Below the pieces are notes generated by a model. That model did not search any database. It was not told where the DNA came from and saw nothing but the letters and a program-made list of their open reading frames with translations. A stretch of 46,014 bases of DNA from Candidatus Coprenecus avistercoris (GTDB lineage Bacteria > Bacteroidota > Bacteroidia > Bacteroidales > UBA932): NCBI GenBank assembly GCA_018712275.1, contig DVHI01000057.1, positions 1-46,014 of the forward strand, written 5' to 3'. Positions 1 through 7,601 of the stretch are shown here, piece by piece. Position 1 is the stretch's first letter; each line of letters begins with the position of its first letter. The translations under genes were made by a program, and so were the position numbers.

Positions 1-373
1 GGGAAATCACACCTTCAGATACCGGGTATTCTCCGAAGCCTTCGATATTCTTAACGGTCTTCGAGGGAAGATCCGAACGGTCGTTGGGGTTGGTGAGGAA
101 CTCAATAATAATCTCTTCAAGCTGTGCATCCGAAAGAATAACTTGTCCGCCTGCCATAACGCCGTTCCTGGAGTTGATCTTCACGTCGAGCATGTTTCGA
201 CGGTTCACCTTTAAGTCCTCCAGCTGAGCGTTCTCGGGAGGCATAGGGGGGAGACGGCGGGCCAGACCGGTTTCGGGGTCCATCGTACTCACCATCAGGA
301 AGAAGATCAGCATGAGGAACGAGATGTCCGCCATGGAACCTCCGTTTATTTCAGGTGTTTTCTTAGATGCCAT
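1..373 (-). CDS. exbD: ExbD/TolR-family proton-channel partner (partial)
   Basis: Biopolymer transport protein of the ExbB-ExbD type, which uses the proton gradient to energise TonB-dependent uptake at the outer membrane. Only the first 124 residues are present; the C-terminus lies beyond the left edge. The start is the ATG at 373-371 (MASKKTPEINGGSMADISFL). A single membrane helix at about residues 14-30 begins with the Asp of MADISFL, the position of the proton-carrying Asp of the family, and is followed by a periplasmic domain. It lies 6 bp downstream of a small membrane protein gene and third after exbB, so the three are very probably one operon. Family assignment is from recognisable motif and context. 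Confidence 0.9.
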   Translation of the reverse strand, partial: MASKKTPEINGGSMADISFLMLIFFLMVSTMDPETGLARRLPPMPPENAQLEDLKVNRRNMLDVKINSRNGVMAGGQVILSDAQLEEIIIEFLTNPNDRSDLPSKTVKNIEGFGEYPVSEGVIS

Positions 374-379
374 AATTGA

Positions 380-847
380 TTAACCTCTATTTTTAATAAG
401 ATTTCTTACGCTGCCCCATACCAAGGCAAGTAATGCGATGACAACCAGTGCATAGCTCAGGTTGAGCAGTGTATCGGTCATCTTAAGAGTAGCGTGTGTA
501 GGCTGTACTTCCATGTTCACAGCGATGGGGTCACCGCTTGCGAGCAGGTAGGAGAGGCCGATGAGCACGACGGCTATCAGCAGCAGAAATCCTGTCTTCT
601 TGAGAGACTTCTTGTTGCCTGCCATATTGATGATCGAAAGCACCACGACAAGCACAATCGCTGCAATCACCAGTGCATAGGCCCAGAAGAGCACTATATC
701 CAGCATACCGGTGGTGGCGAGAGCCTCAGCCTCGTTGGCGACTGTGTAGAGTCCTGTGTTCGAGTTGTAGATGAAGAACACTACCAGACCAATCAACGAG
801 ATGACCAGCAGACAGATTTCTAATATTTTTGTAAATTTACTAGTCAT
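380..847 (-). CDS. Four-helix membrane protein between exbB and exbD
   Basis: A 155-residue integral membrane protein of unknown function. Hydrophobic stretches at about residues 8-27, 46-72, 85-104 and 127-147 suggest four membrane helices with short charged loops (NMAGNKKSLKK between helices 2 and 3, RNLIKNRG at the C-terminus). I see no catalytic motif. It starts 20 bp after exbB and ends 6 bp before exbD, so it is almost certainly co-expressed with them. I infer an accessory role in the ExbB-ExbD energising complex from position only. It is not itself an ExbB: it lacks the conserved TolQ-core segment seen in the neighbouring gene. Confidence 0.75.
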   Translation of the reverse strand: MTSKFTKILEICLLVISLIGLVVFFIYNSNTGLYTVANEAEALATTGMLDIVLFWAYALVIAAIVLVVVLSIINMAGNKKSLKKTGFLLLIAVVLIGLSYLLASGDPIAVNMEVQPTHATLKMTDTLLNLSYALVVIALLALVWGSVRNLIKNRG

Positions 848-867
848 GAGATTGTTAATTGATTACT

Positions 868-1662
868 TTACTTGTTCTGATATTTTACGATCATATCTAC
901 GAGGGAGATGGAAGCGTCTTCCATGGAGAGGACGATACCGTCAACCTTGGCGATAAGGTAGTTGTAAAGTATCTGGAGAATGATGGCGACGATCAGACCG
1001 CCGACGGTGGTAATCAGGGCGACTTTCATACCTCCTGCAACGAGGGTCGGGCTGATATCACCTGCTCTCTGAATCTCATCGAATGCCTGGATCATACCGA
1101 TCACAGTTCCCATAAATCCGAGCATAGGTGCGATAGCGATGAAGAGGGTTACCCAGGAGAGACCGCCCTCAAGCTGTCCCATCTGAACAGAGCCGTAAGA
1201 AGTGATGGATTTCTCAACCTCCTCTACTCCCTTGTCATAGCGGAGCAGACCCTGATAGAAGATGGATGCAACAGGACCGCGGGTGTTGCGGCAAACGTCC
1301 TTAGCTGCTTCTACACCACCGTTGTTCAGAGCGTCCTCAACTTTCTTGAGAAGCTTCTCGGTGTTGGTGCTGGCCAAGTTCAGGTAAATAATCCTCTCGA
1401 TGGCAACGGCAAGACCGAATACGAGGCAGGCGATGATGGTGGCCATGAAGCCGGCGCCACCCTCGATGAAGAGCCTCTTGATTTCCTGATGCATGGGAGC
1501 CTCAGCGGGAGCCTCCTCTGCGGCAGCCTCGTCAACGGGCTCGAAGGCTACCAGTTCGGATGAATCAGCAGTGGTGAGAGAGTCTCCGTCCTGCGCAGAT
1601 GCGTATTGTGCAGTGAAAGTCATGAGACCCATAACTGCCAAAAACATGAAGATTTTTTTCAT
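868..1662 (-). CDS. exbB: MotA/TolQ/ExbB proton channel protein
   Basis: ExbB-like inner-membrane proton channel subunit, 264 residues. The N-terminus (MKKIFMFLAVMGLMTFTAQY) reads as a signal peptide ending near ASAQ, then an acidic Ala/Glu/Pro-rich linker (about 25-58). The first core helix is at about 70-92. The family core is at about 170-250, with GLSWVTLFIAIAPMLGFMGT followed by a last helix ending in the NYLIAK region; the APxLGFxGTVxGM pattern is the TolQ/ExbB signature. Signal peptide plus linker is typical of Bacteroidetes ExbB and longer than the proteobacterial form. First gene of the exbB/155-aa/exbD operon; the tRNA-Ser gene lies upstream. Confidence 0.93.
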   Translation of the reverse strand: MKKIFMFLAVMGLMTFTAQYASAQDGDSLTTADSSELVAFEPVDEAAAEEAPAEAPMHQEIKRLFIEGGAGFMATIIACLVFGLAVAIERIIYLNLASTNTEKLLKKVEDALNNGGVEAAKDVCRNTRGPVASIFYQGLLRYDKGVEEVEKSITSYGSVQMGQLEGGLSWVTLFIAIAPMLGFMGTVIGMIQAFDEIQRAGDISPTLVAGGMKVALITTVGGLIVAIILQILYNYLIAKVDGIVLSMEDASISLVDMIVKYQNK

Positions 1663-1721
1663 ACAATTTTTGATTAGTTATTAAACAAGTTTTTAATTTG
1701 AGTTTTTTCAATCAGCTAATT

Positions 1722-1812
1722 TGGCGGAGAGGGCGGGATTCGAACCCGCGAAACCCTTTTGGAGTTTACGCACTTTCCAGGCGCGCGCCTTCGACCACTC
1801 GGCCACCTCTCC
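1722..1812 (-). tRNA. tRNA-Ser (anticodon GGA)
   Basis: Read on the minus strand the gene begins GGAGAGGTGGCCGAGTGG and ends with the T-arm GGGTTCGAATCCC, the acceptor strand CCTCTCC, discriminator G and an encoded CCA at 1724-1722. The 7-bp acceptor stem GGAGAGG/CCTCTCC is perfect. The anticodon loop is CTGGAAA, giving anticodon GGA (Ser codons UCC/UCU). A long variable arm (TGCGTAAACTCCAAAAGGGT region) confirms a class II serine tRNA. A -7 promoter box lies just upstream at 1834-1827. Confidence 0.97.
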
Positions 1813-1826
1813 ATTGAAATTACCGC

Positions 1827-1834
1827 CAAAATTA
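1827..1834 (-). promoter_or_regulatory. -7 promoter box for tRNA-Ser
   Basis: Minus-strand TAATTTTG matches the Bacteroidetes -7 consensus TAnnTTTG and ends 14 bp before the tRNA 5' end, a sensible distance for a short leader. No clear -33 TTG was seen. Activity is inferred from the motif. Confidence 0.55.
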
Positions 1835-1854
1835 GAAATTATTTTTCATAAAAT

Positions 1855-2895
1855 CTACATTTCAGTGAGTTCTCCACGCATATTTTTTTCAAGAAAATGA
1901 ACAATCTCCTTATTATCAGTATATTGACCTAGCAAAAAAAATAACTTGGCGACCGCCGCTTCCGTAGTGCAGTCTCCTCCGCCCACGACACCGATGTTCT
2001 TCAAGGATTTTCCGGTCGAGTAGGTGTCCATATCCACTCTTCCGGCGAGGCACTGGGTGATGTTTAGGACGATGACTCCGCGGTCGACGGCCTTCTTGAT
2101 GCAGTCGGTGAACCATTTCCCGGAAGGGGCGTTGCCGGAGCCGTAGGTCTCCAGAATGATGGCCCTGATGCCGGGAGTGCATACTAGGGAGTCGAGGACC
2201 TCTCTTTTCATTCCGGGTATCACCTTTATGATCAGTACGGAGGGATCCAGGTCGTATGTGGGGCGCAGAGGGTGGTTCCAGTCCGCGGGATAGCGGATGA
2301 AGGCGGTGTTGAACTTGATGTGTATGCCGACTTCGGCCAGTACAGGGTAGTTGGCGGACCGGAAGGCCCGGAAGTTCTCGGCGGTGTACTTGGTAGTGCG
2401 GTTGCCGCGGTAGAGCTGGCTCTCGAAGTAGATGCAGACCTCCGGGACCATGGGGCGGCCGGCGGGGTCCTTGGATGCGGCGATCTCTATCGAGGAGATG
2501 AGGTTCTCCTTGCCGTCCGTGCGGAGCATTCCGATGGGCAGCTGGCTGCCTGTGAACACTACCGGCTTGGTGATGTCCCCGAGCATGAAGCTCAGGGCCG
2601 ATGCCGAGAAGGACATGGTGTCGGTGCCGTGCAGGATGACGAAGCCGTCATATTTGCAGTAGTTTTCTTCAATGAGCCTGGTGAGCCTCTTCCAGAACTC
2701 GATGTCCACGTCGGATGAGTCGATGACGGGGTCGAAGGAGTAGGTGTCTATCCTGTATCCGAATTTCTTGAGTTCAGGGACTTCCTCCAGTATCTGCGAG
2801 AAGTCGAATGGCCTCAGGTCGAAGGACACGGGGTCCTGTTTCATGCCGATGGTTCCGCCGGTGTAGACCAGGAGTATGGATGTCTCGTTTTGCAT
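1855..2895 (-). CDS. ansA: Type I (cytosolic) L-asparaginase
   Basis: Hydrolyses L-asparagine to aspartate and ammonia. The 346-residue protein has the two family signatures: TGGTIGMKQDP near residue 12, carrying the first catalytic Thr, and ILHGTDTMSFSASAL near residue 90, with the second Thr-Asp pair. A conserved C-terminal segment (GVVGGGDCTTEAAVAKL) is present. There is no signal peptide, which with the length fits the cytoplasmic type I enzyme. Its start codon at 2895 lies 1 bp beyond the ancestral tatD stop at 2897, so dprA-tatD-ansA form one transcription unit. In Bacteroidales this enzyme is probably a general amino-acid catabolic gene; a glutaminase side activity cannot be judged here. 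Confidence 0.93.
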   Translation of the reverse strand: MQNETSILLVYTGGTIGMKQDPVSFDLRPFDFSQILEEVPELKKFGYRIDTYSFDPVIDSSDVDIEFWKRLTRLIEENYCKYDGFVILHGTDTMSFSASALSFMLGDITKPVVFTGSQLPIGMLRTDGKENLISSIEIAASKDPAGRPMVPEVCIYFESQLYRGNRTTKYTAENFRAFRSANYPVLAEVGIHIKFNTAFIRYPADWNHPLRPTYDLDPSVLIIKVIPGMKREVLDSLVCTPGIRAIILETYGSGNAPSGKWFTDCIKKAVDRGVIVLNITQCLAGRVDMDTYSTGKSLKNIGVVGGGDCTTEAAVAKLFFLLGQYTDNKEIVHFLEKNMRGELTEM

Positions 2896-2896
2896 T

Positions 2897-3678
2897 TTAT
2901 GATAGGTTTGTCAGGTTGAACAGCTCTTTGGCTCCCTCTGTGGTGACTCTGTCCACGGCCTCCACGGGGATATTCTGTAAAGTTGCTATTTTCTCCGCCA
3001 CCAGCCTGATATAGGAGGATTCGTTCCTCTCTCCCTGTGGGGAACTGGCGTCAGCCAGGGAGAATCAGTCTCCAGTACTATCTGTTCCAGGGGAATGTCC
3101 CGGACTGTGGCGGCTATACCGGCATTCTTATAGGTGACTACTCCGCCGATGCCTATGCGGAAGTCTCCGTAGGTACGTATCCGCCGGTAGGTCTCGATGC
3201 TGCCGGAGAAGGCATGGAAGACACCTCTCATGGGTACTCCTGCCTCCGCCAGTCCGTCCAGAACCCCGAATACTGTGTCATGTGCGTCCCGGACGTGAAT
3301 GATGACGGGCAGATGTGCCTCGGCGGCCCACAGCATCTGCTGTCTGAATACCTCCACCTGCTCCCGGATGTACTTGTCCGACCAGTGCCGGTCCAGACCG
3401 ATCTCTCCTATGGCAGCCCATCCTCCTTCCGCAAGCCGGGCCTCCACGAAGTCGAGCTCCCGTTTCCAGTTGTCGTCCACGGATGTGGGATGCAGGCCCA
3501 CGGCGACACTGACCCTGCCGCCCGAAGCAGCCGCGCATTCCATCATCCTTTCATGGACGGAAGAGTCTATGCCTGGGAAGATCAGATGCTCCACGCCGGC
3601 GGCCACGGCTCTTTCCAGGGCCTGTGGGAAGTCGTTCCTGAATGCCTCGTCGTACAGATGCGAGTGGGTGTCTATCAT
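2897..3678 (-). pseudogene. tatD: TatD-family metal-dependent hydrolase, frameshifted near its C-terminus
   Basis: TatD-type TIM-barrel metal-dependent deoxyribonuclease/hydrolase. The intact part has MIDTHSHLYDEAF (metal-binding HxH), GEIGLDRHW, VIIHVRDAHD, GVFHAFSGS and ETDSPWLTPVPHRE, covering all metal ligands. After PHRE the frame breaks in a (CT)3 tract at about 3027-3033; the open frame then ends at 2986 with an unrelated tail (230 residues). Removing two bases restores RNESSYIRLVAEKIATLQNI and onward for about 44 residues to a TAA at 2899-2897, immediately before ansA. So the C-terminal helices are lost unless the shift is an assembly error or a recent phase change. Start ATG overlaps the dprA stop by one base (TAATG). 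Confidence 0.85.
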
Positions 3679-4793
3679 TATACCTTTAATATATAGCGGC
3701 CGAATATGTCCGAACCTATGAACCCGTCCAGTTCCATGCGGGTCAGCCTGTCCAGGACCAGGGCCGGGTCAGCTCCGCTTTTCCGGATGAGTTCGTTGCG
3801 CTCTACGGCCGAATCAGCCGATAAAGTTAGTAAGATATTCCGTTGGATGTAGTCGCTTTCCTCGAAAAGTTTTTGAAAAATGTCATTCCGGTCTCCGGAG
3901 GACCTGTCCGTCCAGCCCATGGCGGCCGCCACGCTGCCCGGAGATGATATGAGGGCAGCGCCGTTGGATTCAATGAGGCGGTTGCAGCCCTCCGACCAGC
4001 GGTCGCCGACACGTCCGGGCAGGGCCAGAACTTCCCTTGAGTAGGAAAGGGCGGTACGGGCGGTTATCAGACCGCCGCCCTTTTCCGCAGACTCGACCAG
4101 TACTACGGCGTCGGACATCCCGGCTATGATGCGGTTGCGCCGGAGGAAGGTGACGGCCATGGGGGAGGATCCCTTGGGAAAATCCGTCACGACTGCACCG
4201 GCCCGTGCTATCCTGGCCGCATGCCCGCGGTGAGGCGGGGGATATATGCTGTCCATGCCGGTGGGCAGGACTGCTATCGTGTCCATCCCGTGTTCCAGGG
4301 CCGCGAGATGCGCAGTGATGTCTATGCCGTAGGCCAGGCCGCTGATGACTGCCGGTCTGTCCCTGAGGGCGGCCAGGTCGGCTATGATCTGCCTGCACTG
4401 CCTCAGACCGTAAGGAGTGGCCTTCCGGGTGCCGACGACGGCTACTGCCCTGGAAGGATTGAGGCTGCATGTGCCTTTATAGAAGAGGACGACGGGTGCG
4501 TCGGGGCACTCTCTGAGGCGTCGGGGATATTCCTTGTCCCTGATGTAGATGATGCCTACGCCGCCGGCCCTGGCCCACCGGACTTCCTCGTCGGCTGCTT
4601 TCAGCGTCCTGGGGTCGGCCAGGGCGTCGCTGTAGTGCCCGTCGTCCTGCAGAAGACCGCGCAGTTCCCTGCCCGTCAGTTCAAAGATCTCGCCGGGTGA
4701 GGAGAACCGGTCCGTCAGCATCCGGGCGTCCCTGCAGTTGTAGTTGAAGACCCTGTTGATGGCACAGGCGTATACTGTCTCGTCGTATTCCAT
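3678..4793 (-). CDS. dprA: DNA-processing protein DprA
   Basis: DprA/Smf, the single-strand DNA-binding RecA loader used in natural transformation and also widespread in non-competent bacteria. The 371-residue protein has the Rossmann-like core with VAVVGTRKATPYG (about 118), ISGLAYGIDITAHLAAL, AVLPTGMDSIYPPPH, FLRRNRIIAGMSDAVVLVES and the LITARTALSYSREVLALPG segment. The C-terminal ~60 residues look like the winged-helix DML1-like domain (NELIRKSGADPALVLDRLTR). It opens an operon with tatD and ansA. The region upstream holds a terminator for the preceding anti-sigma gene, so dprA needs its own promoter; an imperfect -7 box (TATCTTCG, 4805-4798) sits only 4 bp before the ATG. Confidence 0.95.
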   Translation of the reverse strand: MEYDETVYACAINRVFNYNCRDARMLTDRFSSPGEIFELTGRELRGLLQDDGHYSDALADPRTLKAADEEVRWARAGGVGIIYIRDKEYPRRLRECPDAPVVLFYKGTCSLNPSRAVAVVGTRKATPYGLRQCRQIIADLAALRDRPAVISGLAYGIDITAHLAALEHGMDTIAVLPTGMDSIYPPPHRGHAARIARAGAVVTDFPKGSSPMAVTFLRRNRIIAGMSDAVVLVESAEKGGGLITARTALSYSREVLALPGRVGDRWSEGCNRLIESNGAALISSPGSVAAAMGWTDRSSGDRNDIFQKLFEESDYIQRNILLTLSADSAVERNELIRKSGADPALVLDRLTRMELDGFIGSDIFGRYILKV

Positions 4794-4797
4794 GAGG

Positions 4798-4805
4798 CGA
4801 AGATA
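4798..4805 (-). promoter_or_regulatory. Imperfect -7 box for dprA
   Basis: Minus-strand TATCTTCG differs from TAnnTTTG at one base and ends 4 bp before the dprA ATG, the same tight spacing seen at cmk and the M23-like gene. It lies just downstream of the terminator at 4838-4864, where a new promoter is needed. Weak evidence on its own. Confidence 0.35.
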
Positions 4806-4837
4806 TGGAAAGAGTAGCCGTCCGGGGGCAAAATAAA

Positions 4838-4864
4838 AAAAACGGACATCAAATATCCGTTTTT
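4838..4864 (-). terminator. Rho-independent terminator after the anti-sigma-like gene
   Basis: A 9-bp stem (AAAAACGGA at 4838-4846 against TCCGTTTTT at 4856-4864) encloses a 9-nt loop and is followed on the minus strand by a T-rich run. It lies 23 bp beyond the stop of the 141-aa gene at 4887 and before dprA, so it separates the galE/sigma/anti-sigma unit from dprA-tatD-ansA. The A/T pairs at the stem base would let it work partly in both directions. Confidence 0.75.
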
Positions 4865-4886
4865 AATTTTCTGCAGTTTTTTAAAA

Positions 4887-5312
4887 TTATCTGGTGTGAA
4901 GGAAATCGTCTCCGTATTTCTCCTGATAGTAAAGGGAGTCCTCTGTGTCGAATGTATCTATGGCGAAGACTTCGTTCTCGATGTCGCGTGCGTTCTGGAT
5001 CTGGTGCTGCTCCACCACGTTGCTCCTGTTGCGGACGGTGTCGTAGGTGAATATGCCGATGCCGCAGATGAGGATGACGGCCGCGGCGGCCTTGGTCCAG
5101 CCGGAGCGGAGAATCCGGAAGAATACGGGGCGGCGCTCCATGCTGCTTTCCTCCTCCCCGAACATCCCCCGGCGCAGGCGGCGCATGGCCTCGAGTCTGG
5201 CCCTGCATTCGGGACATACGGAAAGATGTTCCTGAACAACGGTCTCCTCCTCGGAGGTGAGCCGGTTCAGGAAGTAATCCGAAAGTGTCCTTATGTCGAT
5301 ATGTCCGCTCAT
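4887..5312 (-). CDS. Putative zinc-finger anti-sigma-like membrane protein
   Basis: A 141-residue protein with an N-terminal zinc-finger motif HLSVCPECR (HxxxCxxC, about residues 29-36), the ZAS-type anti-sigma motif, preceded by a helix (LSDYFLNRLTSEEETVVQEH). A single membrane helix follows at about 73-90 (AAAAVILICGIGIFTYDTV), then an acidic tail of ~50 residues on the far side. The start codon overlaps the stop of the upstream sigma-like gene by 4 bp (ATGA, 5312-5309), the usual arrangement for a sigma/anti-sigma pair. I infer that it holds the upstream protein at the membrane. It could instead be a membrane zinc-finger protein of other function; no sensor domain is recognised in the tail. 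Confidence 0.65.
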   Translation of the reverse strand: MSGHIDIRTLSDYFLNRLTSEEETVVQEHLSVCPECRARLEAMRRLRRGMFGEEESSMERRPVFFRILRSGWTKAAAAVILICGIGIFTYDTVRNRSNVVEQHQIQNARDIENEVFAIDTFDTEDSLYYQEKYGDDFLHTR

Positions 5313-6475
5313 CTGTATTTTTCAATCATTTTCCTGTACCTGTCATACAGGCTGGTCTTAAGCCTTTTTATCTCCTGTCTGACTCTCGCACATTCCTTCA
5401 CAAGTTCCTTCCCCTCCATGTCTCCGAAATGCCGGGCGACGATCTCTTCGTACGAAAGCCCGTCTATGTAATGCTCGAACATCCTCTGTACCTTGTCCTC
5501 ATAGCCCTTGACCAGCTCGTCGTGGAGCGGGTGCTCCTTATTATACAGTATGACGACGAAGTACCCCTGGACAGAGTCTTTGTCCGAAAAGTCGATATAA
5601 CTGGAAAGGTTCCCCGCGTGTGACGGAAAATTTTCAGGTTTTGTGACGGGATTGTTGAAATATTTTTCCTCATCCTCCGCAGTGAGCTTATACTGAATGA
5701 GATCGATGTCTGTAGGAGCCTTGGCTCGGCTGCGTGCTATTTCCTTGTTCTTGTTCTTCAGGACGCCTACCGAGTAGGATATCACTGCTTTCGAGTCCAC
5801 CGGTTCCTTGAGGCGCCGCTCCACTACCGCGCGGTTGACAGAGATGCAGGTGTCGCTCCAGATGTCGTGGATGTTGTTGTCTCCGGCAAGTCCGGACATC
5901 TGATAGCAGAAGGCGGCGGTGATGGGCTTGAGCTTGAGGTAGAACTTCTCCCAGTAGAATCCCTTGTTGCCCTTCATTCCGTCTATGATGCGGGGCTCGT
6001 CCACTGGAAAATTGTCGGCGGCCAGTCCCCTGCAGAAACTTTCCAGTTCCCTGGTATTGCCGAAAGAGGGCATCCGGGAGAAATTGAGGGTGTACAGTTC
6101 CTGAAAGTGCTCCGGCTCGAGGGCGTATGAGAGAGTATCCGAGTCAGGGGCCAGGTAACGGTCCGTCTCAGTGCGCTCCGAACTTTCGAACAGTCTGCGC
6201 AGGTGCAGCCTAAGAATGGATGCGGTTACAGCCTCGAACTGCGGGTTGCGGACATTGTCCCGGCAGAAGGCGCTGAAGCCTTTCTTGCGGTAAAATTCTC
6301 TGAGACAGCGTGTCTTCCAGTCGAAGAAGGACTCTCCCTCCAGCGGCGGGTATTCGGATGCGAGCGCAGCGGCCTCCTCCCTGACGCTCCGGAACAGTCC
6401 GAGGCGTTCGAGGCGGTACCGCTCATTTTCCTTGGTGAGCAGTTCCAGGGCGTCCTTTTCTATGCTGCGGCCCAT
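5309..6475 (-). CDS. Atypical sigma-70-family-like protein with long N-terminal extension
   Basis: A 388-residue protein I do not recognise as a named family. Residues about 168-260 resemble sigma region 2: a helix with W..F...L.P...A, then DIWSDTCISVNRAVV and SKAVISYSVGVLKNKNKEIA, comparable to the D-(L/I)-x-Q-(E/D)-T-F and YLFxIARN segments of ECF sigma factors. Residues about 318-388 resemble region 4, with DGLSYEEIVARHFGD followed by a long charged helix. About 165 N-terminal residues have no counterpart in ECF factors (normally ~180 aa in total). Coupling by ATGA overlap to a zinc-finger anti-sigma-like gene supports the call. It lies 12 bp after galE and is probably co-transcribed with it. 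The sigma role is an inference. Confidence 0.5.
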   Translation of the reverse strand: MGRSIEKDALELLTKENERYRLERLGLFRSVREEAAALASEYPPLEGESFFDWKTRCLREFYRKKGFSAFCRDNVRNPQFEAVTASILRLHLRRLFESSERTETDRYLAPDSDTLSYALEPEHFQELYTLNFSRMPSFGNTRELESFCRGLAADNFPVDEPRIIDGMKGNKGFYWEKFYLKLKPITAAFCYQMSGLAGDNNIHDIWSDTCISVNRAVVERRLKEPVDSKAVISYSVGVLKNKNKEIARSRAKAPTDIDLIQYKLTAEDEEKYFNNPVTKPENFPSHAGNLSSYIDFSDKDSVQGYFVVILYNKEHPLHDELVKGYEDKVQRMFEHYIDGLSYEEIVARHFGDMEGKELVKECARVRQEIKRLKTSLYDRYRKMIEKYR

Positions 6476-6487
6476 CCGGATTCCGGA

Positions 6488-7531
6488 TTAGTTAATGCCT
6501 CTGACCTTTTTCTCCCATTTCCATGCGGAGCGGAGGACGTCGTCGACGGGGGTGTCGGCCTTCCATCCGAGTACCTCATTGGCTTTCTTGGGATCAGCCC
6601 ATACCTTGATGATGTCGCCGGCACGGCGGGGGGCGAAGCTGTAGGGCAGGTTGACTCCGGTGGCGGAGATAAAGTGGTTGACCAGCTCGAGGACGGAGAG
6701 TCCGGTGCCGGTGCCGAGGTTGAAGATCTCGTAGCGGTCCGAGTCAGCCACGCCGAGCATTCTGTCCACTGCGGCTACGTGGGCCTTGGCCAGGTCCACT
6801 ACGTAGATGTAGTCGCGGATGCAGGTGCCGTCCGGTGTGGGGTAGTCGTTGCCGAATATCTTGAGTTCCTTGCGGATCCCGGCGGCTGTCTGGGTTATGT
6901 ACGGCACCAGGTTCTGGGGTACGCCTATGGGCATCTCGCCGATGAGGGCCGAAGGATGGGCTCCGATGGGGTTGAAATATCTGAGGGCAGTGACTTTCAG
7001 GGAAGGATAGGCCGTCACGCAGTCGCGGAGAATCTCCTCGCACATCTGCTTGGTGCGGCCGTAGGGAGAGGTGGCCGGCTTGACCGGGGCGCTCTCGCTG
7101 ATGGGCAGGTTCTCGGGGTCGGGCTCTCCGTAGACGGTGCACGAGGACGAGAACACTATGCCGCGCTGACGGCCGTCGCAGGTGGACAGCTCTATGAGGT
7201 ACAGGAGGGAGCGGAGGTTGTTCTCAAAATACTTGAGGGGCTGCTGGACGCTCTCGCCTACAGCCTTGTGGGCTGCGAAATGAATGGCGGCGGTGATGTC
7301 GGGATACTTCTCGAAGACCTGTGCGAACTGGGCCTTGTCGCTGCAGTCCAGTTCCATGAAGGGGAAGGGCTTGCCTGTTATCTGCTCTATGCCCTTCAGC
7401 ATGTCGGGGGATGAGTTGGAAAAATTGTCCACGCCTACTACCTCATATCCGGCGTTGACCAGTTCGACGACTGTGTGGGAGCCGATGTATCCGGCGGCTC
7501 CGGTAACGAGTACCCTGCCTTTGTTGTTCAT
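6488..7531 (-). CDS. galE: UDP-glucose 4-epimerase
   Basis: Interconverts UDP-glucose and UDP-galactose using bound NAD (Leloir pathway and precursor supply for surface polysaccharide). The start chosen is the ATG at 7531-7529, giving 347 residues beginning MNNKGRVLVTGAAGYIGSHT with the Rossmann GxxGxxG motif at once; an in-frame upstream ATG would add 48 residues running through the promoter gap and is rejected. The catalytic YxxxK is in SPYGRTK near residue 160, preceded by FSSSCTVYGEP. The NPIGAHPSALIGE and GTCIRDYIYVVDLA segments are typical. It is divergent from rpiB and 12 bp upstream of the sigma-like gene. Confidence 0.94.
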   Translation of the reverse strand: MNNKGRVLVTGAAGYIGSHTVVELVNAGYEVVGVDNFSNSSPDMLKGIEQITGKPFPFMELDCSDKAQFAQVFEKYPDITAAIHFAAHKAVGESVQQPLKYFENNLRSLLYLIELSTCDGRQRGIVFSSSCTVYGEPDPENLPISESAPVKPATSPYGRTKQMCEEILRDCVTAYPSLKVTALRYFNPIGAHPSALIGEMPIGVPQNLVPYITQTAAGIRKELKIFGNDYPTPDGTCIRDYIYVVDLAKAHVAAVDRMLGVADSDRYEIFNLGTGTGLSVLELVNHFISATGVNLPYSFAPRRAGDIIKVWADPKKANEVLGWKADTPVDDVLRSAWKWEKKVRGIN

Positions 7532-7550
7532 TTTCTTAAAATTTTGTCTG

Positions 7551-7558
7551 CAAATATA
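7551..7558 (-). promoter_or_regulatory. -7 promoter box for galE
   Basis: Minus-strand TATATTTG is a perfect TAnnTTTG match and ends 19 bp before the galE start codon. It is divergent from the rpiB box 12 bp away, so the two promoters overlap upstream and may compete. Confidence 0.6.
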
Positions 7559-7569
7559 CTCAAATTTTC

Positions 7570-7577
7570 TAATTTTG
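7570..7577 (+). promoter_or_regulatory. -7 promoter box for rpiB-truB-queA
   Basis: Plus-strand TAATTTTG matches TAnnTTTG and ends 24 bp before the rpiB ATG. A TTTG at 7543-7546 could serve as the -33 element, though the 23-bp spacing is slightly long. Confidence 0.55.
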
Positions 7578-7601
7578 CGGCCGTTAAATTCAAATGTTGC
7601 T

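Noticed and set aside
859..1563. 234-codon plus-strand open frame opposite exbB
   Set aside because: Antisense to an unmistakable exbB coding sequence; no signal or motif in the translation.
3020..3040. Programmed ribosomal frameshift in tatD
   Set aside because: The site is a CT/AG dinucleotide tract needing a 2-nt shift, with no slippery heptamer or following structure; mutation or assembly error is simpler.
6203..7414. 403-codon plus-strand open frame opposite galE and the sigma-like gene
   Set aside because: Antisense shadow of two real genes; composition is Gly/Val/Ala-rich with no recognisable domain and no promoter box.
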